From Acinetobacter brisouii CIP 110357 (GTDB lineage Bacteria; Pseudomonadota; Gammaproteobacteria; Pseudomonadales; Moraxellaceae): 64,000 bases of DNA. The stretch covers positions 453,536 through 517,535 of the forward strand of contig NZ_KI530762.1 in NCBI RefSeq assembly GCF_000488275.1, given 5' to 3'. Both the position numbers and the translations under genes were made by a program. Shown here one piece after another: positions 19,099-27,229 of this stretch; the first letter of the stretch is position 1, and each line of letters begins with the position of its first letter. Below the pieces are notes generated by a model. That model saw only the letters and a list, made by a program, of their open reading frames with translations, searched no databases and was not told the origin of the DNA.

Positions 19099-19460
19099 TT
19101 TACGTAGCTTTACTAAACTGGTTTCATCTAGAATGGCGTACACTTTGCATCCTCTACATTTGAGCATGGTTTTAGGGGTGTTTTTAGGGTAGAGCTGTAA
19201 AGCAATTTACCTTGACCCACCTTGACGGAATGGGGGGTGTTTTGTTTTACGTAGTGATACGAAACTTAGTTTTCAATAAATGGCTGTAATGCTTGCTGTA
19301 TATGGCTTTAAGGTGTGTTTTGAGGTGGTTTTTATTGGGTTGTTGTAAAACAAAAAATTAAAGGTCGTTTTTTGTGACGGACTTAGTAAAAGCCCTCTGT
19401 TTTGTTTGACGTAGTATGACGAAATTAAAATATTTAGGTTGACGTAGGTGGATGGATTGG
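19099..19460. repeat. set C repeats, right group (five copies)
   Basis: Further copies of the same unit: CTTTAC (19098/19108), CTTGAC (19211/19221), TACG (19248/19258), TGACG (19407/19417) and GTTGACGTAG (19438) with a diverged second half. The linked segment GCTTGCTGTATATGGCTTT recurs near 19290. On the minus strand most copies read F-(V/I/A)-x-L-R-x-x-K in one frame, but stops interrupt it, so I treat it as non-coding. The whole 19077-19570 gap holds no supportable gene. Confidence 0.6.
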
Positions 19461-19570
19461 ATTTTTTATAAAATCCATGAAAGTATTGATAGATAAGGCT
19501 TTGAGGATAATTTATGGCATGGTTTTAACAGTATTCTGTCAACCTAAATTTAAATATCTCGTCAAACAAG

Positions 19571-19592
19571 AAAAAGCCCCAGTTAAGGGGCT
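19571..19592 (-). terminator. terminator after the exported-protein gene
   Basis: AGCCCC (19575-19580) and GGGGCT (19587-19592) form a 6-bp GC-rich stem with an A-run on its left, giving a T-run on the minus strand. It lies 6 bp past the stop at 19599. Confidence 0.75.
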
Positions 19593-19598
19593 ATATTT

Positions 19599-20477
19599 TT
19601 AATTCTTAAATATTTCATAATAATTGATAATCATAGTCTTTGGGTTAGCAAAACATTTGGTTGCATACTCATTGGCATGTGTATTTTGAAGCATATAATC
19701 TCTACTCAATAATATGGCTCTTTCTGCATCATCAGATACAATCATAATTAATTTCTTTTCTTGAGTTGGGGTTATATTAAGTAATTCCTCATTTGCACGA
19801 TTAAAACGTGGTGAACTTGCACCGACTTGCGCCTGTAATGCTGCATTTACGTATGCATCAACAACAATATTTGCAGATGCTTGGCAGTATCTTCTTATAT
19901 TGTATTCAGTTTTTGGAATCCCCTTAGCTAACTGTTTTTTATATTCTGTTCTTTTTCTGATAGCTGCCTGTTCAGCTTGCTTTTGAGCTGCTAGGCGTTG
20001 GGCTTCTTCCTGATCTTGCTGAATTTTGAGTTGATGTTCATAATTTTTTGATATGTAGAAATCATAAAAGCAACTGCCTTCATTATCTACATTGATATCT
20101 TGAGCAAAGCACATGGACACAATAGTTTCTTTCATTTCTAAAGTTTCACTGTGAACCCTATTATTCATTAAATAGATGCTTCTCAAAGAATCTATATTTG
20201 TATAATTCTTATTGAGCTTTGAAAAATCAAGTTTCCTCGTTATATCAACTAAATATCTAAATTTATCCTCAGTGTTTTTTACATTTTGATGTTCTACTTT
20301 TGCAACTGAATTTCTTTTATTTCTAGTATATTTATTATCTAAATCCATAATGGCAGAACCAACTAATCCACCTAAAGAGCCTGAAGTTTTGTTATTTGTA
20401 TTTGCTCGTTCAAGCCCATCCCAAGCAAAACTATGGTTACAGCAACATAGTGCAAGTAAAGCAACAAGCCTTTTCAT
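19599..20477 (-). CDS. exported protein of unknown function, coiled-coil middle
   Basis: 292 residues. A Sec signal peptide is clear (MKRLVALLALCCCNHSFA, cleavage likely before WDG). Residues about 155-190 are rich in Gln, Glu and Ala (QDQEEAQRLAAQKQAEQAA) and should form a coiled coil. Four cysteines in the mature part (CFAQ, SCFYDF, RYCQAS, TKCFAN) may pair in the periplasm. I do not recognise the family. It may form a cargo unit with the exported-protein gene upstream, 114 bp away on the same strand. Confidence 0.6.
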   Translation of the reverse strand: MKRLVALLALCCCNHSFAWDGLERANTNNKTSGSLGGLVGSAIMDLDNKYTRNKRNSVAKVEHQNVKNTEDKFRYLVDITRKLDFSKLNKNYTNIDSLRSIYLMNNRVHSETLEMKETIVSMCFAQDINVDNEGSCFYDFYISKNYEHQLKIQQDQEEAQRLAAQKQAEQAAIRKRTEYKKQLAKGIPKTEYNIRRYCQASANIVVDAYVNAALQAQVGASSPRFNRANEELLNITPTQEKKLIMIVSDDAERAILLSRDYMLQNTHANEYATKCFANPKTMIINYYEIFKN

Positions 20478-20591
20478 AAATTCCCCTTTTGTATTGTATA
20501 AATAAATTACTCAATTTTAAAAATTCAAAATCACTGTCTAAGCTAGTGGAAATTTCTTTTTTACGGACTCTAAAAAACTTTATATTTTGTT

Positions 20592-21344
20592 TTATTTATG
20601 CGTCAAAGCGAAAAAATTTAGCATAAGTCTTGCATATGCTATTTGATTTTCAGGCAAAGTTACGCTCATTTCCTCATAAGGGTTATCCTCATCAGGTCTA
20701 TATTTAGAAACACCATTTGTTTGATACTGATCTTTTAATTGATATTGATAATAAACAGTTTTTTTGTTTGCTCTCACAATATGCAAAGGTGTTGATAAAG
20801 TATTAAGCTTTATATCAAAAGCTCGTTGATATTCTCTAGCAGCTTCTGGGAAAAATGGGCTTGCCGCTTCCATAGCACACCCGACACAAGCAGGGACATC
20901 ATATAAATTTAGATTTGCTTTTTGGTCAGATGATGTAATTGTCATAATGGTATTGCCATCTGCCCCAATGTAACCCTCCATTCTAGACCATGATGCAGGC
21001 GCTAATATCCATTGACCTGTTTCCGCAATATTGTAGATTTTCATGTGTGATGCCATATCTTTTGGCAAGTCCATAGCAAAATAACATTTTGAAGAATTAC
21101 AGTTTACCGTTGGCGAATGGTATTGCCTTTCTTTTTCATCAGTACCCATCGGAACACTGATTGAATAAACAGGTATATGTACACCATTTTTGAATACAGC
21201 CTGCCCTACATACGTTAGAGGATGGCGTTTTTTTTGCTCATTAACACTGAGTGTCACTTTGGCTGGGGTAAAGTTATATTTTTTAGCAAAAGAAAAAGTC
21301 GATAAAAGTGACATTGCCAATATTGAGATTATTTTAAATTTCAT
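20592..21344 (-). CDS. exported protein, possibly DUF4850
   Basis: 250 residues with a Sec signal peptide (MKFKIISILAMSLLSTFSFA, cleavage before KK). The mature part has VPVYSISVPMGTDEKERQYH, a paired-cysteine stretch NCNSSKCYFAMD and a second pair PACVGCAMEA. The layout resembles the DUF4850 proteins common in Acinetobacter, but I name that tentatively. AT-rich, unlike the replication genes of the island. Probably envelope-associated; role unknown. Confidence 0.6.
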   Translation of the reverse strand: MKFKIISILAMSLLSTFSFAKKYNFTPAKVTLSVNEQKKRHPLTYVGQAVFKNGVHIPVYSISVPMGTDEKERQYHSPTVNCNSSKCYFAMDLPKDMASHMKIYNIAETGQWILAPASWSRMEGYIGADGNTIMTITSSDQKANLNLYDVPACVGCAMEAASPFFPEAAREYQRAFDIKLNTLSTPLHIVRANKKTVYYQYQLKDQYQTNGVSKYRPDEDNPYEEMSVTLPENQIAYARLMLNFFALTHK

Positions 21345-21446
21345 ATTAACACTCTAAATTATATAGGTTTTATTGGATGAGATTTATCTAGCTTAGATAA
21401 CCTTACATCAGGATTACATCACTATAATGCATTGCTTCAAATAGAA

Positions 21447-21618
21447 ATAGCCGAACACATCAAAGAGACTTTAATATTTCCGAAAGATCAAAACTGACAA
21501 AACTAGATTTTTTGATTCAGTTATCTAAGATTTGGAGTATTCGGCTATCTTGTAAGGTAATTTATCTACACGTTAGAAACCAAGATTTTATTGGTATCTA
21601 TACATAGCCGAAAATTCG
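21447..21618. repeat. ATAGCCGAA sites in direct and inverted orientation
   Basis: ATAGCCGAAC (21447-21456), its inverse ATTCGGCTAT (21539-21548) and ATAGCCGAAAATTCG (21604-21618). The same core is paired at 17271-17311 near the left end. The whole 21345-21860 gap is non-coding and made largely of these sites and the TTAGTCA heptamers. Confidence 0.55.
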
Positions 21619-21666
21619 ATTCACTCACGATGCAGCCCCTCATTTTTATATTTTTCCCTGAAACTC

Positions 21667-21871
21667 TGACTAAATGACTAAGTTGGTTTTAAGATGCTGA
21701 TAAATAATAATTTAGTCGTTATTAGTCACTGACTTAACGATGACTAAATGACTAAGTAAATGACTAAAATAGCCCTTTTGATTTAGTCACTTAGTCAGTC
21801 TTTAGTCACTGACTAAAACAGTAAATATTATTAAATAACATATGCTTATAACTCACTTAGTCACTTAGTCA
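21667..21871. repeat. TTAGTCA iteron cluster, candidate origin or initiator sites
   Basis: Twelve perfect TTAGTCA/TGACTAA heptamers: 21667, 21675, 21722, 21741, 21749, 21761, 21783, 21791, 21802, 21810, 21857 and 21865, plus near-matches at about 21712 and 21729. Many are paired at an 8-bp offset. TTAGTCACTGACTAA (21802-21816) is a palindrome. The last pair overlaps the end of the DUF3987 gene. The density and the position beside a replication-type ATPase suggest a replication origin; this is inference. Confidence 0.6.
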
Positions 21872-23936
21872 CTTTTTCGAGTAAAAAGGGACTTAATACG
21901 ATTAATCGCTTCTTGCCGTTGGTTTCTACTCTTAGGTAATTTGAGTCCTCAAGCTGCTGAATAATCATTTCTAATAGCTTGCCGTTCTTCTGCATTGGGC
22001 GAGGGCATGAGGTCTGAACATTGGAATAATTGATTCTATCCACATGCTGCTCGGTGCATTTCTTGATAAGCCATTTAAGCAGTTTTTGGGCTTCGTTTTC
22101 TTCCTTGCTCTCAATCTCAGCATAACGTGACCATTCCACCAGTGAGTGCCGAACAATGTCACATGCACCTGACAGGATGGTGGCATCTATCTCATGCTTT
22201 CCCTCGAAATAGGCGAATACAGTCGCCAAGCGCCGTGCAAGTTGACTGGCACGACTTGCAAAGGCTTGGAGGTACTCATAACGCTGTCCTTTTGCCTGTA
22301 GTCGTTCCACCTCATTGTAAAAGGCTAAATCTATCTGCTTTGCCTGTTCGCTCATGTTCATCACAAAACGCCCATCATGCAGTTCATGCCCTGTTTGAGG
22401 TTGTGGGCAGTCATCCAATAGATAAGCGCAGCGTGTCCAGTAGGCAACAAGCCGATGATCAAGGTGGGCATTGTTGGCTTGATGGCTCGTATCCTGTAGC
22501 CGTGTGCCTGCCAAGTTTTCGGGAATGGTCAGGATAAAGCGAGGCAAAAAGCCTTGTCCCCTTAATACTGGGTCTTTGAGTGCATCGGATAAAACTTCAT
22601 GCTGTCCCTGTAAATTAAAGGTCAATCGCACATCATAAGCCCGACCACTGCCGTTAAGGTTGGATTTAGATCGGGTACGTTCCACCGTGCCTTCATCAAA
22701 TAGCTTGGTGTAGCCCCCTAGTGCGTGATTGCGTGTATCCGACTTCATGGTGTGACCGCCAAAAAACTGGGCAGCCTCATCACTGGAAATGGAGGCATTT
22801 TTAATGATGCCGTCCACATATAAGCCTGCAATGGATTCTAGTGTGATGTCGCTGTACAGGGTGCTTGGGTCATTTGGTGGGGGATTCTCCACGCCGTAAG
22901 CTTCACGGTCTTTTTTATTTAAGCCTGCCTGTCCACTTTTCCACTGTTCGAGGTCACGGCGGTATAACTCATATTGCTTACGTTCATGCTCAATAATGGC
23001 TTTGTCTGCCAGTTTTCGGCTTGTGGTCTTACGGCTACCGCTTTGCCCCTCAGTGAGCAAAAACAGGCTACATGGTTCGCCTTGAGGGTTATGCTTGTCG
23101 GGTGCATTAACATAGCTCTGGGCGATATGGGACATTGCCCCAATCACACACTGGGCAGTCATAGCAATAGGGGCTTGCACATGCTCAGCAATCGCAACGG
23201 CTGCCAACTTTGCCAGTGGTGGCAGGGAATCGATAGGATAGGGTATATTTATCCCAGTATTGCCCTGTATCAGGGGAATAGGGGCATCCCACTCACTGGA
23301 TTGGCTTGCCATAATTAAGCCTGTAATTTCTGCATCTAGTTCACTTTGATTGGTGGTGATGTCACAAGGTATTTTAAGAGCAAGAATATCCACGCCTGTA
23401 TCTCGAAAGCGCCGTTTATAGTCCAGTAGCTCATGCTGAGAACACACAAAATAGATTTGCTTCGCCTCTTGGCTTAACTGCTTTAATCCCTTGTCTGTGA
23501 CCTTGTGGTGATGATAGACGGCGTAAGTGGTGATAAAGGCGAGGGTACTATCCTCTGTGACCAATAAAGGGGAATCCTTGAGCTTTTCACCGTTAAAGAA
23601 ATTGCCACCCTTGCAAGCATAGCTACTGTTTTCTTGATTGTGTTCAATGTCATAGAATCGAGCGCCAACCAAATTTAAGCTATAATCGTAAGTGTCCCAA
23701 ACGGCGTGATGGAAAAAGTTATCTCCCTCAAAATCTTCAATCACTGATTTTTTGATTTCAGGGGGACAGCCACCAAAGATTTTAACCATTGCTTGCTTCA
23801 CTGGGTCACTAGGTAGCAAGGTTACTGTGCTTTCTTCTAAAAGCGTCACAAGGTCAGATTGTGGCGCTTTTTCATTGGGTTCATGCCCATCAAAATCAAA
23901 AGGAATGGTGGTGTCCCAAGTGGGTTTGGTATTCAT
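21861..23936 (-). CDS. DUF3987 replication-type ATPase of the island
   Basis: 691 residues. DUF3987 proteins are primase/helicase-like proteins of mobile elements. An N-terminal region (about 125-195: TEDSTLAFITTYAVYHHHK, QIYFVCSQHELLDYKRRF) looks toprim-like. A P-loop GQSGSRKT is at 297-304. The DUF3987 core follows with DEAAQFFGGHTMKSDTRN, LFDEGTVERTRSK and GQGFLPRFI. Its start overlaps the stop of the 41-residue ORF upstream (ATGA), so translation is coupled. It is probably the element's replication protein, acting at the TTAGTCA cluster at its 3' end. Confidence 0.82.
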   Translation of the reverse strand: MNTKPTWDTTIPFDFDGHEPNEKAPQSDLVTLLEESTVTLLPSDPVKQAMVKIFGGCPPEIKKSVIEDFEGDNFFHHAVWDTYDYSLNLVGARFYDIEHNQENSSYACKGGNFFNGEKLKDSPLLVTEDSTLAFITTYAVYHHHKVTDKGLKQLSQEAKQIYFVCSQHELLDYKRRFRDTGVDILALKIPCDITTNQSELDAEITGLIMASQSSEWDAPIPLIQGNTGINIPYPIDSLPPLAKLAAVAIAEHVQAPIAMTAQCVIGAMSHIAQSYVNAPDKHNPQGEPCSLFLLTEGQSGSRKTTSRKLADKAIIEHERKQYELYRRDLEQWKSGQAGLNKKDREAYGVENPPPNDPSTLYSDITLESIAGLYVDGIIKNASISSDEAAQFFGGHTMKSDTRNHALGGYTKLFDEGTVERTRSKSNLNGSGRAYDVRLTFNLQGQHEVLSDALKDPVLRGQGFLPRFILTIPENLAGTRLQDTSHQANNAHLDHRLVAYWTRCAYLLDDCPQPQTGHELHDGRFVMNMSEQAKQIDLAFYNEVERLQAKGQRYEYLQAFASRASQLARRLATVFAYFEGKHEIDATILSGACDIVRHSLVEWSRYAEIESKEENEAQKLLKWLIKKCTEQHVDRINYSNVQTSCPRPMQKNGKLLEMIIQQLEDSNYLRVETNGKKRLIVLSPFLLEKVTK

Positions 23937-24058
23937 TCTTCACCCTCCTGATAATCACTAGCATCTTTGTGGAATGTGAAAAACTCGTGCTGAATAACAA
24001 GTTTTGAAAAATATGGTTTGTTCTTTGAATTTGGTTTTTTATTGATTTGATTAGGCAT
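23933..24058 (-). CDS. 41-residue ORF translationally coupled to the DUF3987 gene
   Basis: MPNQINKKPNSKNKPYF at the start and DASDYQEGEE at the end. A near-perfect AAGGAGG ribosome site lies 8 bases before the ATG, and the TGA stop overlaps the DUF3987 ATG. Basic first half, acidic tail. No family recognised. The ribosome site and the overlap on both sides of the operon make it a real gene despite its size. Confidence 0.72.
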   Translation of the reverse strand: MPNQINKKPNSKNKPYFSKLVIQHEFFTFHKDASDYQEGEE

Positions 24059-24061
24059 GAG

Positions 24062-24433
24062 TTATGCCTCCTTACGTTTTTGAGTTTGGAGACTCACGCT
24101 AATTTGAGAGATTAGGGTGAGGGGATTCACTCTCGGAACGTAAGTACCGCCCGACATATTTGCCACGAATGACTTATTTTGTCGTGTCATCCCCTCATAG
24201 AGGGATTGCAGCCTTGTATGCATAGCTGTAATGCTTGCGCCCTTTATTTCGTGCATAGATTGAGAGTCTATGCAGAATTTAGGCACAATAAAACCACAAT
24301 GACGCTGTGGGGTGACGCTTACGTTTTTTGAGAGGTCTACAGCATAAGCGGATTTACTACAGCTTGCAATCAGAAACACCGCTATAGCCCATACCACAAC
24401 CAACAAGCCTAAGCCTTTGATAATGTTTTTCAT
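24062..24433 (-). CDS. small membrane-anchored or exported protein of the island
   Basis: 123 residues. A hydrophobic N-terminus (IIKGLGLLVVVWAIAVFLIASC) ends in a possible lipobox-like or signal cleavage region (ASCSKSAYA). The rest is soluble with a Cys pair HCGFIVPKFCID. Function unknown. Its ATG overlaps the stop of the winged-helix gene upstream (ATGA), and its end lies against the ribosome site of the 41-residue ORF, so these genes are one operon. Confidence 0.6.
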   Translation of the reverse strand: MKNIIKGLGLLVVVWAIAVFLIASCSKSAYAVDLSKNVSVTPQRHCGFIVPKFCIDSQSMHEIKGASITAMHTRLQSLYEGMTRQNKSFVANMSGGTYVPRVNPLTLISQISVSLQTQKRKEA

Positions 24434-24648
24434 GCCTCAAACTCCTTTAGCTCATAACGTGCGTGTGTGCCTTTACCGTTTAAGTTGGGTTCGTTGTGGG
24501 TCACAATGTCATGCCCTGCAATGCGTAATCGCTGAATAACGGCGCTCAGGCGATAGCAATCAAAGTGATAGATGGCTTCTGCCTGTGAAAGGGTTTTACC
24601 CTGTTTTAAGTGGGTTAAAACTTGGGTTTGATGAGAGGTGTTTTGCAT
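24430..24648 (-). CDS. small winged-helix DNA-binding protein (HTH_55-like)
   Basis: 72 residues: QVLTHLKQGKTLSQAEAI, then YRLSAVIQRLRIAGHDIV, then a basic wing ending in HARYELKEF. This is the layout of short winged-helix regulators common in phages and islands. It lies 3 bp downstream of the AlpA-like gene and overlaps the next gene by 4 bp. Probably part of the element's regulatory or replication operon. Confidence 0.68.
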   Translation of the reverse strand: MQNTSHQTQVLTHLKQGKTLSQAEAIYHFDCYRLSAVIQRLRIAGHDIVTHNEPNLNGKGTHARYELKEFEA

Positions 24649-24651
24649 AGA

Positions 24652-24861
24652 TCAAGCCTCCATTTCTGAATTGGTGGCTTTTTGGTTGTTATGCCATGCG
24701 ACTAAATCGGCATAGTCAAAATAGACAGGGGCTTGTCGGGTAGAACCTTGTTTATATGGCTTCGGAAAAGCAGGGTCTTTTTGGACAAGTTGGCGTAAAG
24801 CATCACGTTTAATGCTTAAAAGTTCACACGCCTGATTATAAGTAACTCGGATAGGTTGCAT
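24652..24861 (-). CDS. AlpA/MerR-type helix-turn-helix regulator
   Basis: 69 residues. A helix-turn-helix (VTYNQACELLSIKRDALRQL) is followed by PKPYKQGSTRQAPVYFDYADLVAWH, typical of AlpA-like excisionase/activator proteins, whose last helix reads as D-L-V-A-W. In P4-type islands such genes drive integrase or excision; that is the likely role here. First gene of the minus-strand operon; a 13-bp dyad lies in its upstream gap. Confidence 0.72.
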   Translation of the reverse strand: MQPIRVTYNQACELLSIKRDALRQLVQKDPAFPKPYKQGSTRQAPVYFDYADLVAWHNNQKATNSEMEA

Positions 24862-24934
24862 TTATTTAACTCCACATAACGGTGTTTGATGGAGTAATAA
24901 AAGCAAATAGATATTGGGGTAACGAAGTATCAAA

Positions 24935-24970
24935 GGTGTTATGGCAACCTATAATTATTGCTATAACACC
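24935..24970. promoter_or_regulatory. 13-bp dyad upstream of the AlpA-like gene, probable operator
   Basis: GGTGTTATGGCAA (24935-24947) and TTGCTATAACACC (24958-24970) pair at 12 of 13 positions around a 10-base centre CCTATAATTA. Diverged half-sites, GGTGTTTGATGG near 24874 and ATGGTGTGATG near 25000, flank it. A T-run is lacking, so an operator is more likely than a terminator. Confidence 0.5.
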
Positions 24971-25024
24971 AAAATAATTACATGATTTTATTATTTTTTA
25001 TGGTGTGATGCCTTTCATTATATT

Positions 25025-25756
25025 TTATTGATTCCGTTTGGTATTACCGCCATTTTTGGCTTTGGGGTGACGGCATATTTTATCTATGGCTGTTTGGATG
25101 TAGTCACTATCCATTTCGGGATAATGTTCTGCTATCCATGATTTTACAGTACTTTGTTTGGGTGGTGGTTGATTACTATCAGGATCATAGCTTATCCAAA
25201 ACTCATTAACAACGCCCTGAATAGCTTCTAATGCTGGAGTTGTATAAGTTGGTTCAGGCAATAAAATAATGTTGTTATGGTCTATTAGTTCAGGCTGTTG
25301 ATATACGGTTTGTTGAACATTGATAATGTTTTGCTGCTGTATTTCAAAATACCCATTTTTTCTTAGCCATTTATGCAACTCATCCCTATGAATTTTTGTT
25401 TCATTTGCAACTATTGAGCTAGTGTCATCAAGGCTTATTTTGGCTTGCTCCACTGTTTCATTCCAACAATTGTCATTGTAGTCAGAGCGTTCAACTCGTA
25501 TTAATGGTGATTTAATTTCTTGTGTGCAAATAGCTTCTATTAGTGACCTTATTAACATTAGAGCATGTTGCCAATTTATAGGTTTTTCATTAAGTAATTT
25601 TTGGCGAAGCTCATAATCAGCAAGATGATTATATTCGCAAGGTTCAAGCCCAGCAGTTAATAAACTAGCCTCGGCAATAGAAAATAACTTAATGGTATTC
25701 CAATGTCCTAAATCGGGATTGCCTCTTTTATTATGTAATTCTTTTAATGTAGCCAT
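25025..25756 (-). CDS. island protein of unknown function next to the integrase
   Basis: 243 residues from the ATG at 25756 (MATLKELHNKRGN), which has a GGGAGG site; the frame to 25768 is not needed. It opens with SIAEASLLTAGLEPCEY and WQHALMLIRSLIEAI. A middle IHRDELHKWLRKNGYFEI resembles a DNA-binding helix pair, and a basic tail (HPKAKNGGNTKRNQ) ends it. Similar proteins often sit beside P4-type integrases in islands; I know no function. Confidence 0.6.
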   Translation of the reverse strand: MATLKELHNKRGNPDLGHWNTIKLFSIAEASLLTAGLEPCEYNHLADYELRQKLLNEKPINWQHALMLIRSLIEAICTQEIKSPLIRVERSDYNDNCWNETVEQAKISLDDTSSIVANETKIHRDELHKWLRKNGYFEIQQQNIINVQQTVYQQPELIDHNNIILLPEPTYTTPALEAIQGVVNEFWISYDPDSNQPPPKQSTVKSWIAEHYPEMDSDYIQTAIDKICRHPKAKNGGNTKRNQ

Positions 25757-25909
25757 TTCGCCTCCCACAGCAGCCCCAAATAAACTGCTAAGCCAATCGG
25801 ATTGGGTGTCCGACTTTCGCCCCGTCAGGCTAGGCTTAGCAAAATCATCATAATTTATATTTATTCATATTGCTGCATATAAAGCTAATTAGTGCGACTA
25901 ATGTTGTCG

Positions 25910-27136
25910 CTATGCTTTCTTAAATTGAATGACCGTATCATCTGCCAATTGTTCTAAATGGTCGGCGTACCATTGCATTAAATGCTTACGGTCATTGAGA
26001 TACTGAGCTTTATTATATACGCCTGCCACGCCGTCTTTCACGTGGGCTAAAGCTGCCTCGATGTGCCGTTCATCAAAGCCCTTGTTATTGAGTAAGGTAC
26101 TGGCAATGTGTCTAAAGCCGTGAGGGGTTTGCCTGCCTTCATAGCCTAAGCGCCGTAATGCCATAATAAAAACAGTATCTGATTTGGGCTTATTCGGATT
26201 AGAGCGGCTAGGAAAGAGATATTCAGATTCACCACGAATGGACTTTAATTCATTGAGTAAATTAACCGCTTGAGTCGGTAATGGAATGATATGTTCACGG
26301 CGTTTCTTCATCCGTTCTTCGGGGATATTCCAAAGCCCTTCATCAAGATCAAATTCATGCCATTGAGCTTCCCTTAATTCACTGGGGCGACAAAACAACA
26401 TCGTAAGTAGTTTTAACCCGATGCGAATGTCAGGAGTAGGGTAGTTATCTATGGCTCTCAATAATGGTGGTAGCTCTTTTTCATCAACATGCGCCATATT
26501 CTCTTTTTTGCCTGACTCTAGGAATTTATGCAGCCCCTCAAGTGGGTTGTAGTCAATGCGTCCAGTGACTTTGGCATAGTCGTAAATATCACGGCACATG
26601 GTGCGAATACGCTTCACCTGTTCATAGATTTTATGTTCTTGTTGGATGCCTTTTAAATGTTCCATCCATTCAATCGGGCGAATGGATACAAAGAGCCGTT
26701 TACCAAAAGTAGGGTAGATATGTTTTTCTAATGCACCTCTGTTTCGGGTCAATGTATCGGCAACCCATGTATTTTGTTTGGTGTCTATCCATTCTTTAGC
26801 CAGTGCTTCAAAGGTGGCGTTATTTTCTTCGAGTTCTTTTGCTTTGCGTTCTTGCTTGGTAATGATTGGATTTTCACCTTTGCCAATATCGGCAATTAAC
26901 TCTTGGGCTTTCTTACGTGCTAATTCCCCACCTATTTGAGGATAGCCACCTAAGCCTAGCCATGCCCATTTACCATTGGGCTTCTTGTATCTGAGTTGCC
27001 ATGACTTATTACCATTCTTTTGGACAAAGAAATATAAGCCATTACCGTCTAGCTCTCGATAGTCCTTATCCTCTGATTCAAGATTAGATAAGGTAGTATC
27101 CGACATTGGGCGTTTTTTAATTTGGCTTCTTTTCAT
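25910..27136 (-). CDS. int: P4-type tyrosine integrase
   Basis: Site-specific recombinase of the island. 408 residues: an N-terminal arm-binding domain of the DUF4102 type (LDGNGLYFFVQKNGNKSWQL, GLGGYPQIGGELARKKAQEL), a SAM-like core-binding domain, then the catalytic domain. Visible catalytic residues are Arg250 (CRPSELREAQW), His339 and Arg342 (HGFRHIAST), His365 (ALAH) and Tyr374 (GVYNKAQYL). It reads away from ssrA, so read-through past the ssrA terminator could contribute to its expression. All key residues are present, so the enzyme may be active. Confidence 0.95.
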   Translation of the reverse strand: MKRSQIKKRPMSDTTLSNLESEDKDYRELDGNGLYFFVQKNGNKSWQLRYKKPNGKWAWLGLGGYPQIGGELARKKAQELIADIGKGENPIITKQERKAKELEENNATFEALAKEWIDTKQNTWVADTLTRNRGALEKHIYPTFGKRLFVSIRPIEWMEHLKGIQQEHKIYEQVKRIRTMCRDIYDYAKVTGRIDYNPLEGLHKFLESGKKENMAHVDEKELPPLLRAIDNYPTPDIRIGLKLLTMLFCRPSELREAQWHEFDLDEGLWNIPEERMKKRREHIIPLPTQAVNLLNELKSIRGESEYLFPSRSNPNKPKSDTVFIMALRRLGYEGRQTPHGFRHIASTLLNNKGFDERHIEAALAHVKDGVAGVYNKAQYLNDRKHLMQWYADHLEQLADDTVIQFKKA

Positions 27137-27141
27137 TTTTC

Positions 27142-27192
27142 TTGTATCACTGCGGTTTCAATAAAAACTCAATGATACAAGGAGTGATACAT
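27142..27192. promoter_or_regulatory. putative integrase arm-type sites, right end
   Basis: ATGATACAA (27172-27180) and GTGATACAT (27184-27192) are offset by 12 bp, and an inverted TTGTATCAC lies at 27142-27150. They match the pair at 17217-17238. The cluster covers the likely int promoter, so binding here could also control int. Confidence 0.5.
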
Positions 27193-27229
27193 GGTGAGCA
27201 ATGGTATATACAGTTATGATTCGTTATGT

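Noticed and set aside
19060..19167. Minus-strand 35-codon frame beginning MLKCRGCKVYAILDE
   Set aside because: Looks protein-like with a CxxC, but has no ribosome site, overlaps the end of the 18579-19076 ORF and partly consists of a set C repeat.
17572..19460. CRISPR array
   Set aside because: Repeats are short, imperfect and irregularly spaced, with no uniform spacers and no cas genes.
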